A stretch of DNA of 9,286 nt, from the NCBI GenBank assembly GCA_947441105.1, contig CANESN010000027.1, positions 1 through 9,286 of the forward strand, in the 5' to 3' direction. The translations under genes and the position numbers were made by a program. Each line of letters opens with the position of its first letter. Position 1 is the first letter of the stretch. Source of the DNA: Micrococcales bacterium. GTDB lineage: Bacteria > Actinomycetota > Actinomycetes > Actinomycetales > Microbacteriaceae. Of this stretch, positions 1 to 6,670 are shown one piece after another. The notes under the pieces were generated by a model. That model ran no database searches. It had not been told where the DNA came from and saw only the letters and a program-made list of their open reading frames with translations.

Positions 1-827
1 ATTCCTCTGAACTCCCAGTCGCCACCCATGGCTGTGGAGATAACCTCTTCGCTCTCGGTGGGCTGCGCTCCGACGTCGGTCCTGATTGGCGTAGGACCAA
101 CAACGATGTGGTTTGTAAGTCGGCCGAGTCCCTCTACTTCGACCTCAACAACATCACCCGGTTGAACCGGCCTGGAGTTGGCGGGGGTTCCGCTGAAAAG
201 CATGTCGCCCGGAACCAAGGTGATGGTTCTGGCAATGTCAGCAACTAGGTAGTGCATATCCCACTCCATGTTGTCGGTGTTGTCGTCCTGCTTCAAAACA
301 CCGTTGACATAGGTTCGGATGTACTTGTTGCGGAAGTCCCAACCTCGAACCAAGCCTGGGCCAACCGGCGCCAAAGTGTCCGAGCCCTTGACGCGGAGCA
401 TTGAGCCGGCATCCGTGTCGCGGAAGTCGTGCAGCCCATAGTCATTGCCAACGGTGTAGCCCGCGATGTATTCGCCAGCTTCGGCTGGTGAAATGTTGCG
501 ACAGGTTTTTCCGATCACAATCACGATTTCACCCTCGTAGTTCAACCACTTACATCCCTCGGGGCGGACTACTGCACCTTGGTGTGAGTTCAGCGCGGTG
601 ATTGGCTTGTGGAAATAGGTTGGAGCAGAAGGCAACTTGGTCATGAACTCTTGGGTTCGGGAATCGTAGTTGAGATGCACCGCAATGATTTTTGTTGGTT
701 CTGCGGGAGCGAGATGAATCGCGTCCTCAATCGCGACGGATCGACCGTCCGGCGCAATCAGTTCTTCACCCTGTCGCAGAACTTCAACAGGAAAGCCATC
801 CAGCAGGATTCTTCTAGTTTCAATCAC
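1..827 (-). CDS. Fumarylacetoacetate hydrolase-family protein, HpaG-type isomerase/decarboxylase (3' end beyond window)
   Basis: Reading from a GTG at 825-827, 275 residues are open and run off the left edge; homologues of this single-domain type are about 280 residues, so little is missing. A short N-terminal domain is followed by the FAH fold. The metal-binding set is visible: E98 and E100 in the YEGE motif and D129 in GYTVGNDYG, followed by the VKGSDT segment (146-151) and SGTP (212-215). By family and context it should process the dehydrogenated ring-cleavage product of homoprotocatechuate (5-carboxymethyl-2-oxo-hex-3-ene-1,7-dioate decarboxylation and/or the following isomerisation); the exact step cannot be read from sequence. 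In E. coli HpaG is a two-domain fusion, whereas this is one domain. The GTG overlaps the end of the dioxygenase gene by 8 bases with no good Shine-Dalgarno, which points to translational coupling. The next in-frame ATG would remove about 60 residues, so GTG is preferred. Confidence 0.85.
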   Translation of the reverse strand, partial: MIETRRILLDGFPVEVLRQGEELIAPDGRSVAIEDAIHLAPAEPTKIIAVHLNYDSRTQEFMTKLPSAPTYFHKPITALNSHQGAVVRPEGCKWLNYEGEIVIVIGKTCRNISPAEAGEYIAGYTVGNDYGLHDFRDTDAGSMLRVKGSDTLAPVGPGLVRGWDFRNKYIRTYVNGVLKQDDNTDNMEWDMHYLVADIARTITLVPGDMLFSGTPANSRPVQPGDVVEVEVEGLGRLTNHIVVGPTPIRTDVGAQPTESEEVISTAMGGDWEFRG

Positions 828-1731
828 GAGATAGCACCAAATTTTTAGCTCTTGGGAATCCGGCTTCGGGCTGGGGGAACCAGACGTGAACCTGGCCCGT
901 GCCAATCGAGTTTTCGTACTCGCTGTACATGACACCCTTGGCGGTCAGCTCCTCTTCCCCTAGCGCTCCGGCCATTGCAAGGTAGTGGAAGAAGCCTGCC
1001 TCTGGCTTGTACTTCTTGAAGGTAGCGAAGTCATCCAAGATTGCGCCGTGGTCTCCGGTTTTCATCCAATCGAGCACCTGTAGGTCATACGCATAAGCCT
1101 CTGGGGTGTAGATGTGCTTTGGATCACTGGCTTCGTGCTTGCGCAAATCGCGCAGCTTGTGGAAGGTGTGGGATAGCGCACCTGACGCAAGAATCAGGAC
1201 CTTTCGGTCGGACTCCGCAATAGCCTCACCAATGGCGCGGCCGGCACGAAGGAAGTCTTCCGAGGTTCCGGTCTGGCAGACCGAAACACTGATCCAGCGC
1301 TTGTCATCTAGGCCGCGACCAAGGTAGTGCCAGAGGTTGATCGTCGCGTAGAAAATTGGCAGGTGCGGATCCGAAATTGGAGTAATCCAGGTTCCGTTCT
1401 TCTCTGCCTTGCCGGCGATTAACCGAGCCAGCTCCGGATCTCCCTTGAATGAGTAGGGAACCTGCGTCATGCCTCGAGGCAGCTCTTCAGAGGTAAATAG
1501 TCCTGAGCGCTCAGCGGCTGAGGTGACAACGAACTCGACGGTTGTGGCCCAGTGGCTATCCAGAACAATCACCGTGTCGTAGTCGAGAGTCTCAAAGACG
1601 TCTTTACGAAGCTGCTTTAGCCCCGGAACCAGACTTAGCTCCTTGCCCTCGTTCAGGTCTTTTCGAACCGCCTCGGGGAGCATAATCGTGGGCACGTGCG
1701 CGAGTAGGCCTGCGCCAAGTACTTGACCCAT
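820..1731 (-). CDS. hpaD: 3,4-dihydroxyphenylacetate 2,3-dioxygenase-type class III extradiol dioxygenase
   Basis: A LigB-superfamily ring-cleavage enzyme of 303 residues, close to E. coli HpaD in several stretches: the opening AHVP, DSHW, the PYSFKGDPEL region, LASGALSH and a C-terminal IGTGQVHVWFPQP. The expected Fe(II) ligands are H12, H60 and E244 (in EAGFFHYLAMAGALG), and H188 in LASGALSH is the conserved catalytic histidine. It should open homoprotocatechuate to 5-carboxymethyl-2-hydroxymuconate semialdehyde, the substrate of the upstream dehydrogenase; a related catechol or aminophenol substrate cannot be excluded. A longer reading frame opens at an ATG at 1746, but the ATG at 1731 is chosen because GGAAGGA lies about 6 bases upstream of it, inside the end of the dehydrogenase gene, and leaves a 2-base gap between genes. 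Translation is therefore probably coupled to the upstream gene. Confidence 0.9.
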   Translation of the reverse strand: MGQVLGAGLLAHVPTIMLPEAVRKDLNEGKELSLVPGLKQLRKDVFETLDYDTVIVLDSHWATTVEFVVTSAAERSGLFTSEELPRGMTQVPYSFKGDPELARLIAGKAEKNGTWITPISDPHLPIFYATINLWHYLGRGLDDKRWISVSVCQTGTSEDFLRAGRAIGEAIAESDRKVLILASGALSHTFHKLRDLRKHEASDPKHIYTPEAYAYDLQVLDWMKTGDHGAILDDFATFKKYKPEAGFFHYLAMAGALGEEELTAKGVMYSEYENSIGTGQVHVWFPQPEAGFPRAKNLVLSRD

Positions 1732-1733
1732 TT

Positions 1734-3197
1734 CTATTCCTTCCATCCATTTGGTGAGTAAACAGTGTTCTTCACATCAGCGTAAAAGTCGAATGACCAG
1801 GTTCCGCCATCGCGACCAATTCCAGACTTCTTCGAGCCGCCAAATGGCGCGCGTAGGTCTCGAACAAAGAAGCAGTTAACCCAAATTGTTCCAGCCACCA
1901 GGTTCTTGGTGATTTGTTCGGCGTGCTCCCGATTGCCCGAGACCACAACGGCGGCAAGCCCAAACTCTGTGCCATTAGCCATTGCCAAAGCCTCCTGGTC
2001 AGTGGAGAAAGTCTGCATGCAAAGCACCGGACCAAAGACTTCGCTGGTCACAATTTCACTTAACGGATCAGGATTCATAACCAAAGTCGGCTTGAAATAC
2101 AAACCACCCAGCTCCTGGTTTTCCGAGCCTCCCATCACGATGGAAGCTCCAGATTCTTTTGCCCGGTTCACAAAGCCCTTGATTCGATCGAAGTGAACGG
2201 GGTGAATTTGTGGTCCGATGTCGGTGCCTTCATCGCGAGGGTCACCCTGCTTAATCTTTAGCGCGCGCTCCTTGAACTTCTCGGCGAACGGAGCAGCCAC
2301 CGACTCGTGCACCAGGATGCGCGTTCCCGAGAGGCAGACCTGACCGGCATTGTCATACTGTTCAACTGCTAGCTGAGCCGCAAGCTCCAGGTCGGCGTCT
2401 TCGAAAACCAGCAGTGGGCTCTTTCCGCCGAGCTCAAAACTCACCGGGGTGAGGTTATCCGCAGCGGCGTGGGCGATGATTTTTGCTGTCGGCACAGATC
2501 CGGTGAATGAGATTCGTGCGATGTCCTTGTGAGCTGTGAGAGCTGCGCCTGCCTCGCTGCCAAAACCAAAAACCACGTTGAATACTCCAGCAGGGATTCC
2601 AGCTTCGATTGTGAGGTCGGCGAACAAGCTGGCGCTGAGCGGAGTCCACTCAGCCGGCTTTAGCACCACGGTGTCTCCTGCAGCCAAAGCAGGTCCGATC
2701 TTCCAAGTCGCCAGCATCAGCGGGGCGTTCCACGGGGTAATCAGCGCCGCAACTCCCGAAGGGTCCCAAGAAATCTTGTTGGTGTGGCCGCGGGTCTCGA
2801 AGTCGGGGTGGCTGAGCTGATTCATTGCCCAGTCGGCAAAGAAGCGAATGTTCATGGCAGCTCTAGGCATGACTCCTCGGCGATGAGACCGAAGCAGCGA
2901 GCCATTGTCTAAAGTCTCGACGTTGGCCAAAAGCTCGACATTTTCTTCAATTAGGTCCGCGAGTCTGAACAGCAGTTTTCCTCTGCCTTCTGGACCAAGA
3001 GCTGCCCATGCTGGGAAGGCTGCTTTTGCTGCCTGCACCGCTAGGTCGATCTCTTGCTTTCCGCCTCGAGAGATTTGCCCCAATTCCGACATATCAATCG
3101 GTGAAAGGTCGGTGTAGGTTTCTGCGGACGCAATGCGATTTCCACCAATAAAGTGTCTCGTATCAATGTCAACACCGAAAACATGAGCTTTACTCAC
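1734..3197 (-). CDS. hpaE: 5-carboxymethyl-2-hydroxymuconate semialdehyde dehydrogenase-type NAD-dependent aldehyde dehydrogenase
   Basis: A full-length aldehyde dehydrogenase (487 residues) with all landmarks: PWN with N157, K180 in VVLKPAEWTP (cofactor binding), FTGS at 231-234, E255 in FELGGKSP (general base), C288 in NAGQVCLSG (catalytic nucleophile), EVFGPVL and the C-terminal PFGGSKKSGIGRDGG. The family alone gives only aldehyde oxidation; the assignment to the muconic semialdehyde rests on overall HpaE-like character and on being directly followed by the extradiol dioxygenase that makes that product. It starts at GTG (3195-3197), preceded by AAGGGAG with a 5-base spacer. It is the first gene of the leftward operon and its promoter region contains the palindrome at 3209-3234, immediately upstream of the Shine-Dalgarno, so its transcription is very likely repressor-controlled. 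Confidence 0.9.
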   Translation of the reverse strand: MSKAHVFGVDIDTRHFIGGNRIASAETYTDLSPIDMSELGQISRGGKQEIDLAVQAAKAAFPAWAALGPEGRGKLLFRLADLIEENVELLANVETLDNGSLLRSHRRGVMPRAAMNIRFFADWAMNQLSHPDFETRGHTNKISWDPSGVAALITPWNAPLMLATWKIGPALAAGDTVVLKPAEWTPLSASLFADLTIEAGIPAGVFNVVFGFGSEAGAALTAHKDIARISFTGSVPTAKIIAHAAADNLTPVSFELGGKSPLLVFEDADLELAAQLAVEQYDNAGQVCLSGTRILVHESVAAPFAEKFKERALKIKQGDPRDEGTDIGPQIHPVHFDRIKGFVNRAKESGASIVMGGSENQELGGLYFKPTLVMNPDPLSEIVTSEVFGPVLCMQTFSTDQEALAMANGTEFGLAAVVVSGNREHAEQITKNLVAGTIWVNCFFVRDLRAPFGGSKKSGIGRDGGTWSFDFYADVKNTVYSPNGWKE

Positions 3198-3208
3198 GGG
3201 GTCTCCCT

Positions 3209-3234
3209 TAAATCATTTGGACACTAATGATTTA
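3209..3234. promoter_or_regulatory. Operator A, palindrome in the hpaE / PuuD-like divergent promoter
   Basis: A perfect inverted repeat with arms TAAATCATT (3209-3217) and AATGATTTA (3226-3234) around 8 bases. Its core TCATTTG-GACA-CTAATGA (3213-3230) fits the shared consensus TCRTTTG-N4-CAAAYGA with one mismatch. It lies 12 bases above the hpaE start, between a minus-strand -10-like TAGTCT (3239-3234) and the hpaE ribosome site, so bound protein would cover the hpaE transcription start. On the plus strand it sits just upstream of an overlapping -10-like TAGACT (3233-3238) that could serve the PuuD-like gene. The palindrome is directly visible; the operator role is inferred. Confidence 0.75.
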
Positions 3235-3292
3235 GACTAGAACATCTAATTGGCCAGGCCCCGTGAATCTTTATAACAATTTAGGAAGAACG

Positions 3293-3988
3293 ATGGATTT
3301 CAGACCCCGGATCGCAATTCTTGGCCGATTTGCCGAGTCGACGTCAGTAACCCGCTTCGCAGGCTTGGTGAATGCTCGAAGGCTTCTCGAAGCGGTCCAC
3401 GCCGCTGGCGGCGAACCCATCACACTGTTGCCGACCAAGGATTCCGACTGGAGCAAGGTCCTAGCTGGTTTCTCCGGAGTGCTGATGCCAGGGGGTTCGG
3501 ATATCAATCCGTTGCGTTATGGCGAAGAGCCAAACAACGATGAGCTCTACGGCATTGATGACCTTCAAGACGAAGTGGACTTTTCACTCGCTCGTTTCGC
3601 GCTAGAAAAGGCCATGCCCTACTTCGCTATCTGCCGGGGCTTTCAGGTGACCAACGTTGCCTTAGGTGGCTCGCTGATTCAAGACATGACCAAGCACCAC
3701 CGGCACCACATCTCAGAAATCAACTTCGATGAATCAGTGGTGCAGCTTGGCCTAGAGCCAGGTCCGCTAAAGACTTCGTGTTATCACCACCAAGCTATTG
3801 CTCGCCTAGGGGATGGTATTGAGGTGCTCGGCAAGTCCACCGACGGCTATGTCGAGGCGGTTCGATACCCATCTGCGGGTTGGGCTTACGGGGTGCAGTG
3901 GCACCCAGAGGACAACTACGATTCCGAGGCGGGGCAGCTAGGGATGCTCAAGCGCTTCGTACACGAAGCGAGTGCTTTCAAGCTTTAG
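3293..3988 (+). CDS. PuuD-like gamma-glutamyl hydrolase (peptidase C26 / class I GATase fold)
   Basis: A 231-residue stand-alone glutamine-amidotransferase-fold hydrolase of the gamma-glutamyl-gamma-aminobutyrate hydrolase type. The nucleophile is C114 in FAICRGFQ, the catalytic pair is H204 and E206 in VQWHPED, and the oxyanion segment LMPGGSDINPLRYGE (about 64-78) is typical of the C26 family. Such enzymes release glutamate from gamma-glutamyl amides; in the Puu pathway the substrate is gamma-glutamyl-GABA. Here the partner synthetase is presumably the GS-like gene at 6671, and the amide cleaved is unknown. A longer reading frame begins with GTG at 3263, but ATG at 3293 is chosen because AGGAAG (3283-3288) sits at proper spacing and homologues begin just before the RIAILGRF-like strand. 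The 3' end overlaps the regulator gene by 11 bases in convergent orientation. Confidence 0.85.
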   Translation: MDFRPRIAILGRFAESTSVTRFAGLVNARRLLEAVHAAGGEPITLLPTKDSDWSKVLAGFSGVLMPGGSDINPLRYGEEPNNDELYGIDDLQDEVDFSLARFALEKAMPYFAICRGFQVTNVALGGSLIQDMTKHHRHHISEINFDESVVQLGLEPGPLKTSCYHHQAIARLGDGIEVLGKSTDGYVEAVRYPSAGWAYGVQWHPEDNYDSEAGQLGMLKRFVHEASAFKL

Positions 3989-4475
3989 CGGTGTGGCTAG
4001 CGATCAGTCGCAGCAGCCTTGAAATATCGGCCTTCTCCTGGCTACTGAGCACACTGGCAACCTGGGCTTCTTCTTGGTTGAACTGCGGAAACAGGCCGTC
4101 CATGAGAGCACTGCCGGCTTTGGTTAGGCTGACATCGACCAGGCGACCGTCGGTTTTTCCGCGGTCTCGCACCAGGTAACCCCTACCTTCTAAAGTCTTC
4201 ATGACGCCGGTTAGCGTTCCCTTCGAAATGCCGCTTTCGCGCGCAACCTCACGAGTCTCAACCGGCCCCCAGATCCAAACCACCCAAAGCACCACAAAGC
4301 CAGTCCAAGAAAGATTGTGTGCCTGCAGCACCGAGCGCTCTAGGTGGTTTCGAAGATTATTCGAGGCACGGAAAATGTTAGCCACTACCGCCATTGATTC
4401 GAAATCGAGCGCTTTAGAGCCCAACACGAGGCTGACTTGGCGCTCGGTTTCTGCGATGGTGTGAATCCCGGCCAT
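3978..4475 (-). CDS. MarR-family transcriptional regulator, candidate controller of this locus
   Basis: A 165-residue MarR-type winged helix protein. An N-terminal helical dimerisation part (about 22-55) is followed by the winged HTH at about 72-121: ETREVARESGISKGTLTGVM gives the helix-turn-helix and DRGKTDGRLVDVSLT the wing with the conserved D-R pair. MarR proteins usually act as repressors released by small aromatic or phenolic ligands, and HpaR of the homoprotocatechuate cluster belongs to this family. It is the only regulator in the window and lies centrally among five copies of one palindrome, so it is the natural candidate to bind them; this is inference. Start ATG 4475: an AGGGG lies only 2 bases upstream, poorly spaced, so an alternative start at M28 is possible. 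A -10-like TACAAT lies at 4511-4506. Confidence 0.85.
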   Translation of the reverse strand: MAGIHTIAETERQVSLVLGSKALDFESMAVVANIFRASNNLRNHLERSVLQAHNLSWTGFVVLWVVWIWGPVETREVARESGISKGTLTGVMKTLEGRGYLVRDRGKTDGRLVDVSLTKAGSALMDGLFPQFNQEEAQVASVLSSQEKADISRLLRLIASHTAKA

Positions 4476-4505
4476 GGCCCCTAAATTCTCAAAGTTTGTA
4501 TCACT

Positions 4506-4511
4506 ATTGTA
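4506..4511 (-). promoter_or_regulatory. Possible -10 element of the MarR-family gene
   Basis: On the minus strand this reads TACAAT, 5 of 6 matches to the sigma-70 -10 consensus, 30 bases upstream of the regulator ATG. No convincing -35 was seen at the usual spacing, so this is only a candidate. Confidence 0.3.
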
Positions 4512-4552
4512 AAGCCGCTAGTCCCAAGCACCTTAAGTTAGCTAGAGTCATT

Positions 4553-4572
4553 ATTGTTAGCATCCAAACGAC
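4553..4572. promoter_or_regulatory. Operator B, degenerate copy in the P450 / MarR divergent promoter
   Basis: The core TTGTTAG-CATC-CAAACGA (4554-4571) has one perfect half-site and one with two mismatches to TCRTTTG-N4-CAAAYGA. It lies 5 bases downstream of a -10-like TAGAGT (4543-4548) and just ahead of the P450 ribosome site, the same geometry as the perfect copy at 6613-6636. A weaker site beside the regulator's own gene would fit autoregulation at higher repressor level, but that is inference. Confidence 0.5.
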
Positions 4573-4585
4573 CTAAGGATTCCTG

Positions 4586-5833
4586 ATGAGCTCAGCGTCG
4601 AGTATCAACCTCGCAGATCTAGACCTTTTTTCCCAGGGCGCACCCTGGGCAGCCTTTAGAGAGCTTCGGGAGAAATCCCCGATTCACTGGTGCGAGGAAG
4701 AAGCGCCCAACAGTGGCTTTTGGGCGGTAACCAGGTACCACGACATCGTCAAAGTCCTGCGAGACTCCGAGACCTTCACTTCTGAGCGATTTACAAATCT
4801 TGAGGAAGTAGATGCTGAGCAAGAGCAAGCCCGACGCTCACTGTTGGAGACTGATGGTTCTCGGCACCGTGCGCTTCGAAGACTGCTGCAAGGACAGTTC
4901 ACTCCGCAGGCGGTGTCGGTTTACGAGACCTTCCTTAGGGGCTTGACGGCCACCACCCTAGACAATGCTCTGGCCAAGGGCACTTTCGATTTTGTTACCG
5001 AAGTGGCGGCAGACTTCCCAATTCAGGTGCTGGCGAAGCTGCTCGATGTTCCAGAGTCTGATACCGGCAAGCTAATTGACTGGGGAAACCGCATGATTGG
5101 TTTCGACGACCCAGAGCACGCGGATGTCTTGATTAGCGATCCGGACAGCGAACAGTACCGCCTGATTCCATTCCGCTCACCGGCAGCTCTTGAGCTATTC
5201 GCGTATGGCGATGAATTGGCGCGGGAGCGCGCAGGTAAAGATGGCACGGATCTAGTTTCGGTGCTGGTAAACAACCCGATGAGTGATGGCGTGCCGTTGA
5301 CTGAGCGCGACTTCCACACCAATTTCTTGCTGCTGGTGGTTGCCGGTAACGAGACCACTCGTCACACCATCAGCCACACCTTCAACAACCTGCTGCAAAA
5401 CCCATCGCAACTTGAGTTGCTCCAGGAGAACCCAGAGCTAATCCCTTGGGCAGTGGAGGAATTCTTACGCTTTGCCAGCCCAGTCTATCACTTCAGAAGG
5501 ACCGCGACCAAGGACGTTGAGCTGAATGGCCAATTGATTAAAGCTGGCGACAAGGTCGTTACGTGGTTCGCATCCGGAAACCGTGACGCAGCTGTCTTTG
5601 ACAATGCAGATGTGATGGATGTGCTCAGAAATCCAAACGAGCACATGACCTTTGGTCGCGGTGGCCCTCACATGTGCCTCGGCAATGCGCTAGCAAGAAT
5701 TGAACTAAGGGTCATGTTTGAAGATCTAATTGGCCGAATTTCCTCTGCCAAGCGGGTCGGCGAAATCGACTTCTTGAGGTCAAATTTTGTGCATGGAATC
5801 AAGCGCATGCAGGTGGAGATTAGTTCTCGCTAG
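4586..5833 (+). CDS. Cytochrome P450 monooxygenase
   Basis: A complete soluble bacterial P450 of 415 residues without a membrane anchor. Visible landmarks: the I-helix oxygen-activation motif AGNETT (253-258, with the acid-alcohol pair E256-T257), the K-helix EFLR (E292, R295), and the heme loop FGRGGPHMCLG with the thiolate ligand C364. It resembles actinobacterial class I P450s that need a ferredoxin and ferredoxin reductase; neither is encoded in the window. Its neighbours suggest oxidation of the pathway substrate or its gamma-glutamyl conjugate (ring or side-chain hydroxylation, or N-dealkylation). P450s next to GS-like genes are known from mycobacterial cyclic-amine degradation (CYP151, pip/mor loci), but membership of that family is not claimed. 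Start ATG has AAGGA 7 bases upstream. Its TAG shares the palindrome CTAG with the stop of the convergent gene. Confidence 0.93.
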   Translation: MSSASSINLADLDLFSQGAPWAAFRELREKSPIHWCEEEAPNSGFWAVTRYHDIVKVLRDSETFTSERFTNLEEVDAEQEQARRSLLETDGSRHRALRRLLQGQFTPQAVSVYETFLRGLTATTLDNALAKGTFDFVTEVAADFPIQVLAKLLDVPESDTGKLIDWGNRMIGFDDPEHADVLISDPDSEQYRLIPFRSPAALELFAYGDELARERAGKDGTDLVSVLVNNPMSDGVPLTERDFHTNFLLLVVAGNETTRHTISHTFNNLLQNPSQLELLQENPELIPWAVEEFLRFASPVYHFRRTATKDVELNGQLIKAGDKVVTWFASGNRDAAVFDNADVMDVLRNPNEHMTFGRGGPHMCLGNALARIELRVMFEDLIGRISSAKRVGEIDFLRSNFVHGIKRMQVEISSR

Positions 5834-6540
5834 ATCAGTTTGGCGACGTGCTTTAGGAATCCGTCGACCAACGCGAAGGTGCGCTTTTCGGCCTCGGCCT
5901 CTTCGGCCAAAGTTTGACGCATCATGATATCCGGATCTTGTCCATCCTCAACCACCTTCTTATCCCCGCCCCAGGCCAACCAGTCCTGCAGACCAGCTGC
6001 GTTGATCTCAGGGTGAAACTGTATCGCTAGGGATTTGTTGATGACAAAGGCCTGTGAGGCAATCGGATTCCTAGCGATTTCAACTGCGCCTTCGGGCAGC
6101 TGCCAGCGGTCGTAGTGAAATTGGAACCATGGACCATTAGACACAATTTCCGGCGCTTCGCTCCAGATCGTCTTCCATCCAATCTCACACTGTGGGCCGC
6201 GCGCAACGCTACCCCCCATTGACCTAGCTATTAGCTGGCCGCCAAAGCAAATGCCCAACACCGGCTTGTTTTGCGTTACGGCAGTGCGAACCCAGTCGAG
6301 CTCCGGCTGCAGCCAGTTTCCGATGCAGGCATCGTCCCAGGCGCCCCAGGGAGCACCCAGTGGGATGATGAGGTCATAATCATCGAGGTCAGGGAACTGA
6401 AAGCTGGCCTGGTTTGGCGTGCTGAACAGCTGCTCAGGCACAACAGTTCGCTCTTCAATCTCAAATCCATGGTGGCGCAAGCGCTGAGAAACCGGGCCAG
6501 TTGGGCTCACATGGTCATGCTGAATAAACAGTGCCCTCAT
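5830..6540 (-). CDS. Stand-alone class I glutamine amidotransferase-like protein
   Basis: A 236-residue class I GATase domain, a different branch from the PuuD-like gene. The triad is complete: C98 in GICFGGQ and H176/E178 in IQFHPEI; PLGAPWGAWDD (about 60-70) replaces the usual PGGP loop. No synthase domain is attached. Lone GATase-like proteins of this sort accompany GS-like enzymes in aniline catabolic clusters (TdnT/AtdA2 type), where hydrolysis of the gamma-glutamyl conjugate is the likely role. Here it diverges from a GS-like gene, which supports a similar pairing, though conventional ammonia transfer cannot be excluded. The charged C-terminal tail from about 190 on is longer than the minimal domain. 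The start ATG has a strong AGGAGG (6552-6547) with a 6-base spacer. It overlaps the P450 gene by 4 bases, tail to tail. Confidence 0.85.
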   Translation of the reverse strand: MRALFIQHDHVSPTGPVSQRLRHHGFEIEERTVVPEQLFSTPNQASFQFPDLDDYDLIIPLGAPWGAWDDACIGNWLQPELDWVRTAVTQNKPVLGICFGGQLIARSMGGSVARGPQCEIGWKTIWSEAPEIVSNGPWFQFHYDRWQLPEGAVEIARNPIASQAFVINKSLAIQFHPEINAAGLQDWLAWGGDKKVVEDGQDPDIMMRQTLAEEAEAEKRTFALVDGFLKHVAKLI

Positions 6541-6558
6541 GGAACTCCTCCTAAATCA

Positions 6559-6577
6559 CGCAAAGATAACTTTTGCG
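6559..6577. promoter_or_regulatory. Inverted repeat upstream of the GATase-like gene
   Basis: CGCAAA (6559-6564) and TTTGCG (6572-6577) form a perfect 6-base inverted repeat around GATAACT, 19 bases above the GATase-like start and outside the shared operator. It may be a site for a second regulator or a small hairpin in the leader of the leftward transcript. Function unknown. Confidence 0.35.
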
Positions 6578-6605
6578 CTCTAATCTGCAATTGAGTAGAT
6601 TCAGA

Positions 6606-6611
6606 TACTAT
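6606..6611 (+). promoter_or_regulatory. Candidate -10 element of the GS-like gene
   Basis: TACTAT fits TAnnnT and ends 4 bases before the core of Operator C, which would place the transcription start inside the operator. No clear -35 was found at 16-18 bases, so the promoter is either weak or needs an activator. Confidence 0.4.
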
Positions 6612-6612
6612 T

Positions 6613-6636
6613 CTGTCGTTTGTTCCCAAACGACAG
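6613..6636. promoter_or_regulatory. Operator C, perfect 24-base palindrome ahead of the GS-like gene
   Basis: Arms CTGTCGTTTG (6613-6622) and CAAACGACAG (6627-6636) are exact reverse complements around TTCC. This is the best copy of the shared motif TCRTTTG-N4-CAAAYGA (core 6616-6633) and probably has the highest affinity. It lies between the candidate -10 at 6606 and the ribosome binding site at 6661, the classic position for repression. It is also the only copy seen between the divergent GATase-like and GS-like genes. Confidence 0.8.
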
Positions 6637-6660
6637 TTTGGTTGGTCCAAAAAGTGACAA

Positions 6661-6665
6661 AGGAG
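6661..6665 (+). promoter_or_regulatory. Ribosome binding site that fixes the GS-like start
   Basis: AGGAG, preceded by AA, lies 5 bases upstream of TTG 6671-6673. No comparable site precedes the in-frame TTG at 6620, which falls inside Operator C. The start is therefore placed at 6671. Confidence 0.75.
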
Positions 6666-6670
6666 TTACA

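Noticed and set aside
609..848. Plus-strand frame of 79 codons at 609-848
   Set aside because: Lies antisense to the well-supported FAH-family gene with its conserved E98/E100/D129; composition is not protein-like.
1906..2820. Open frames on the plus strand opposite the aldehyde dehydrogenase gene (for example 1906-2196 and 2536-2820)
   Set aside because: They lie antisense to a clear full-length aldehyde dehydrogenase, have no good ribosome sites and resemble no family; they are shadows of its codon pattern.
4494..4513. TTGTA-N6-TTGTA direct repeat in the MarR/P450 intergenic region
   Set aside because: Only five bases per copy in AT-rich DNA; the second copy is better explained as the reverse of the -10-like TACAAT.
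3244..5735. A 12-base direct repeat, ATCTAATTGGCC, at 3244-3255 and 5724-5735
   Set aside because: One copy is promoter DNA and the other is P450 coding sequence, with no flanking similarity or symmetry; most likely chance.
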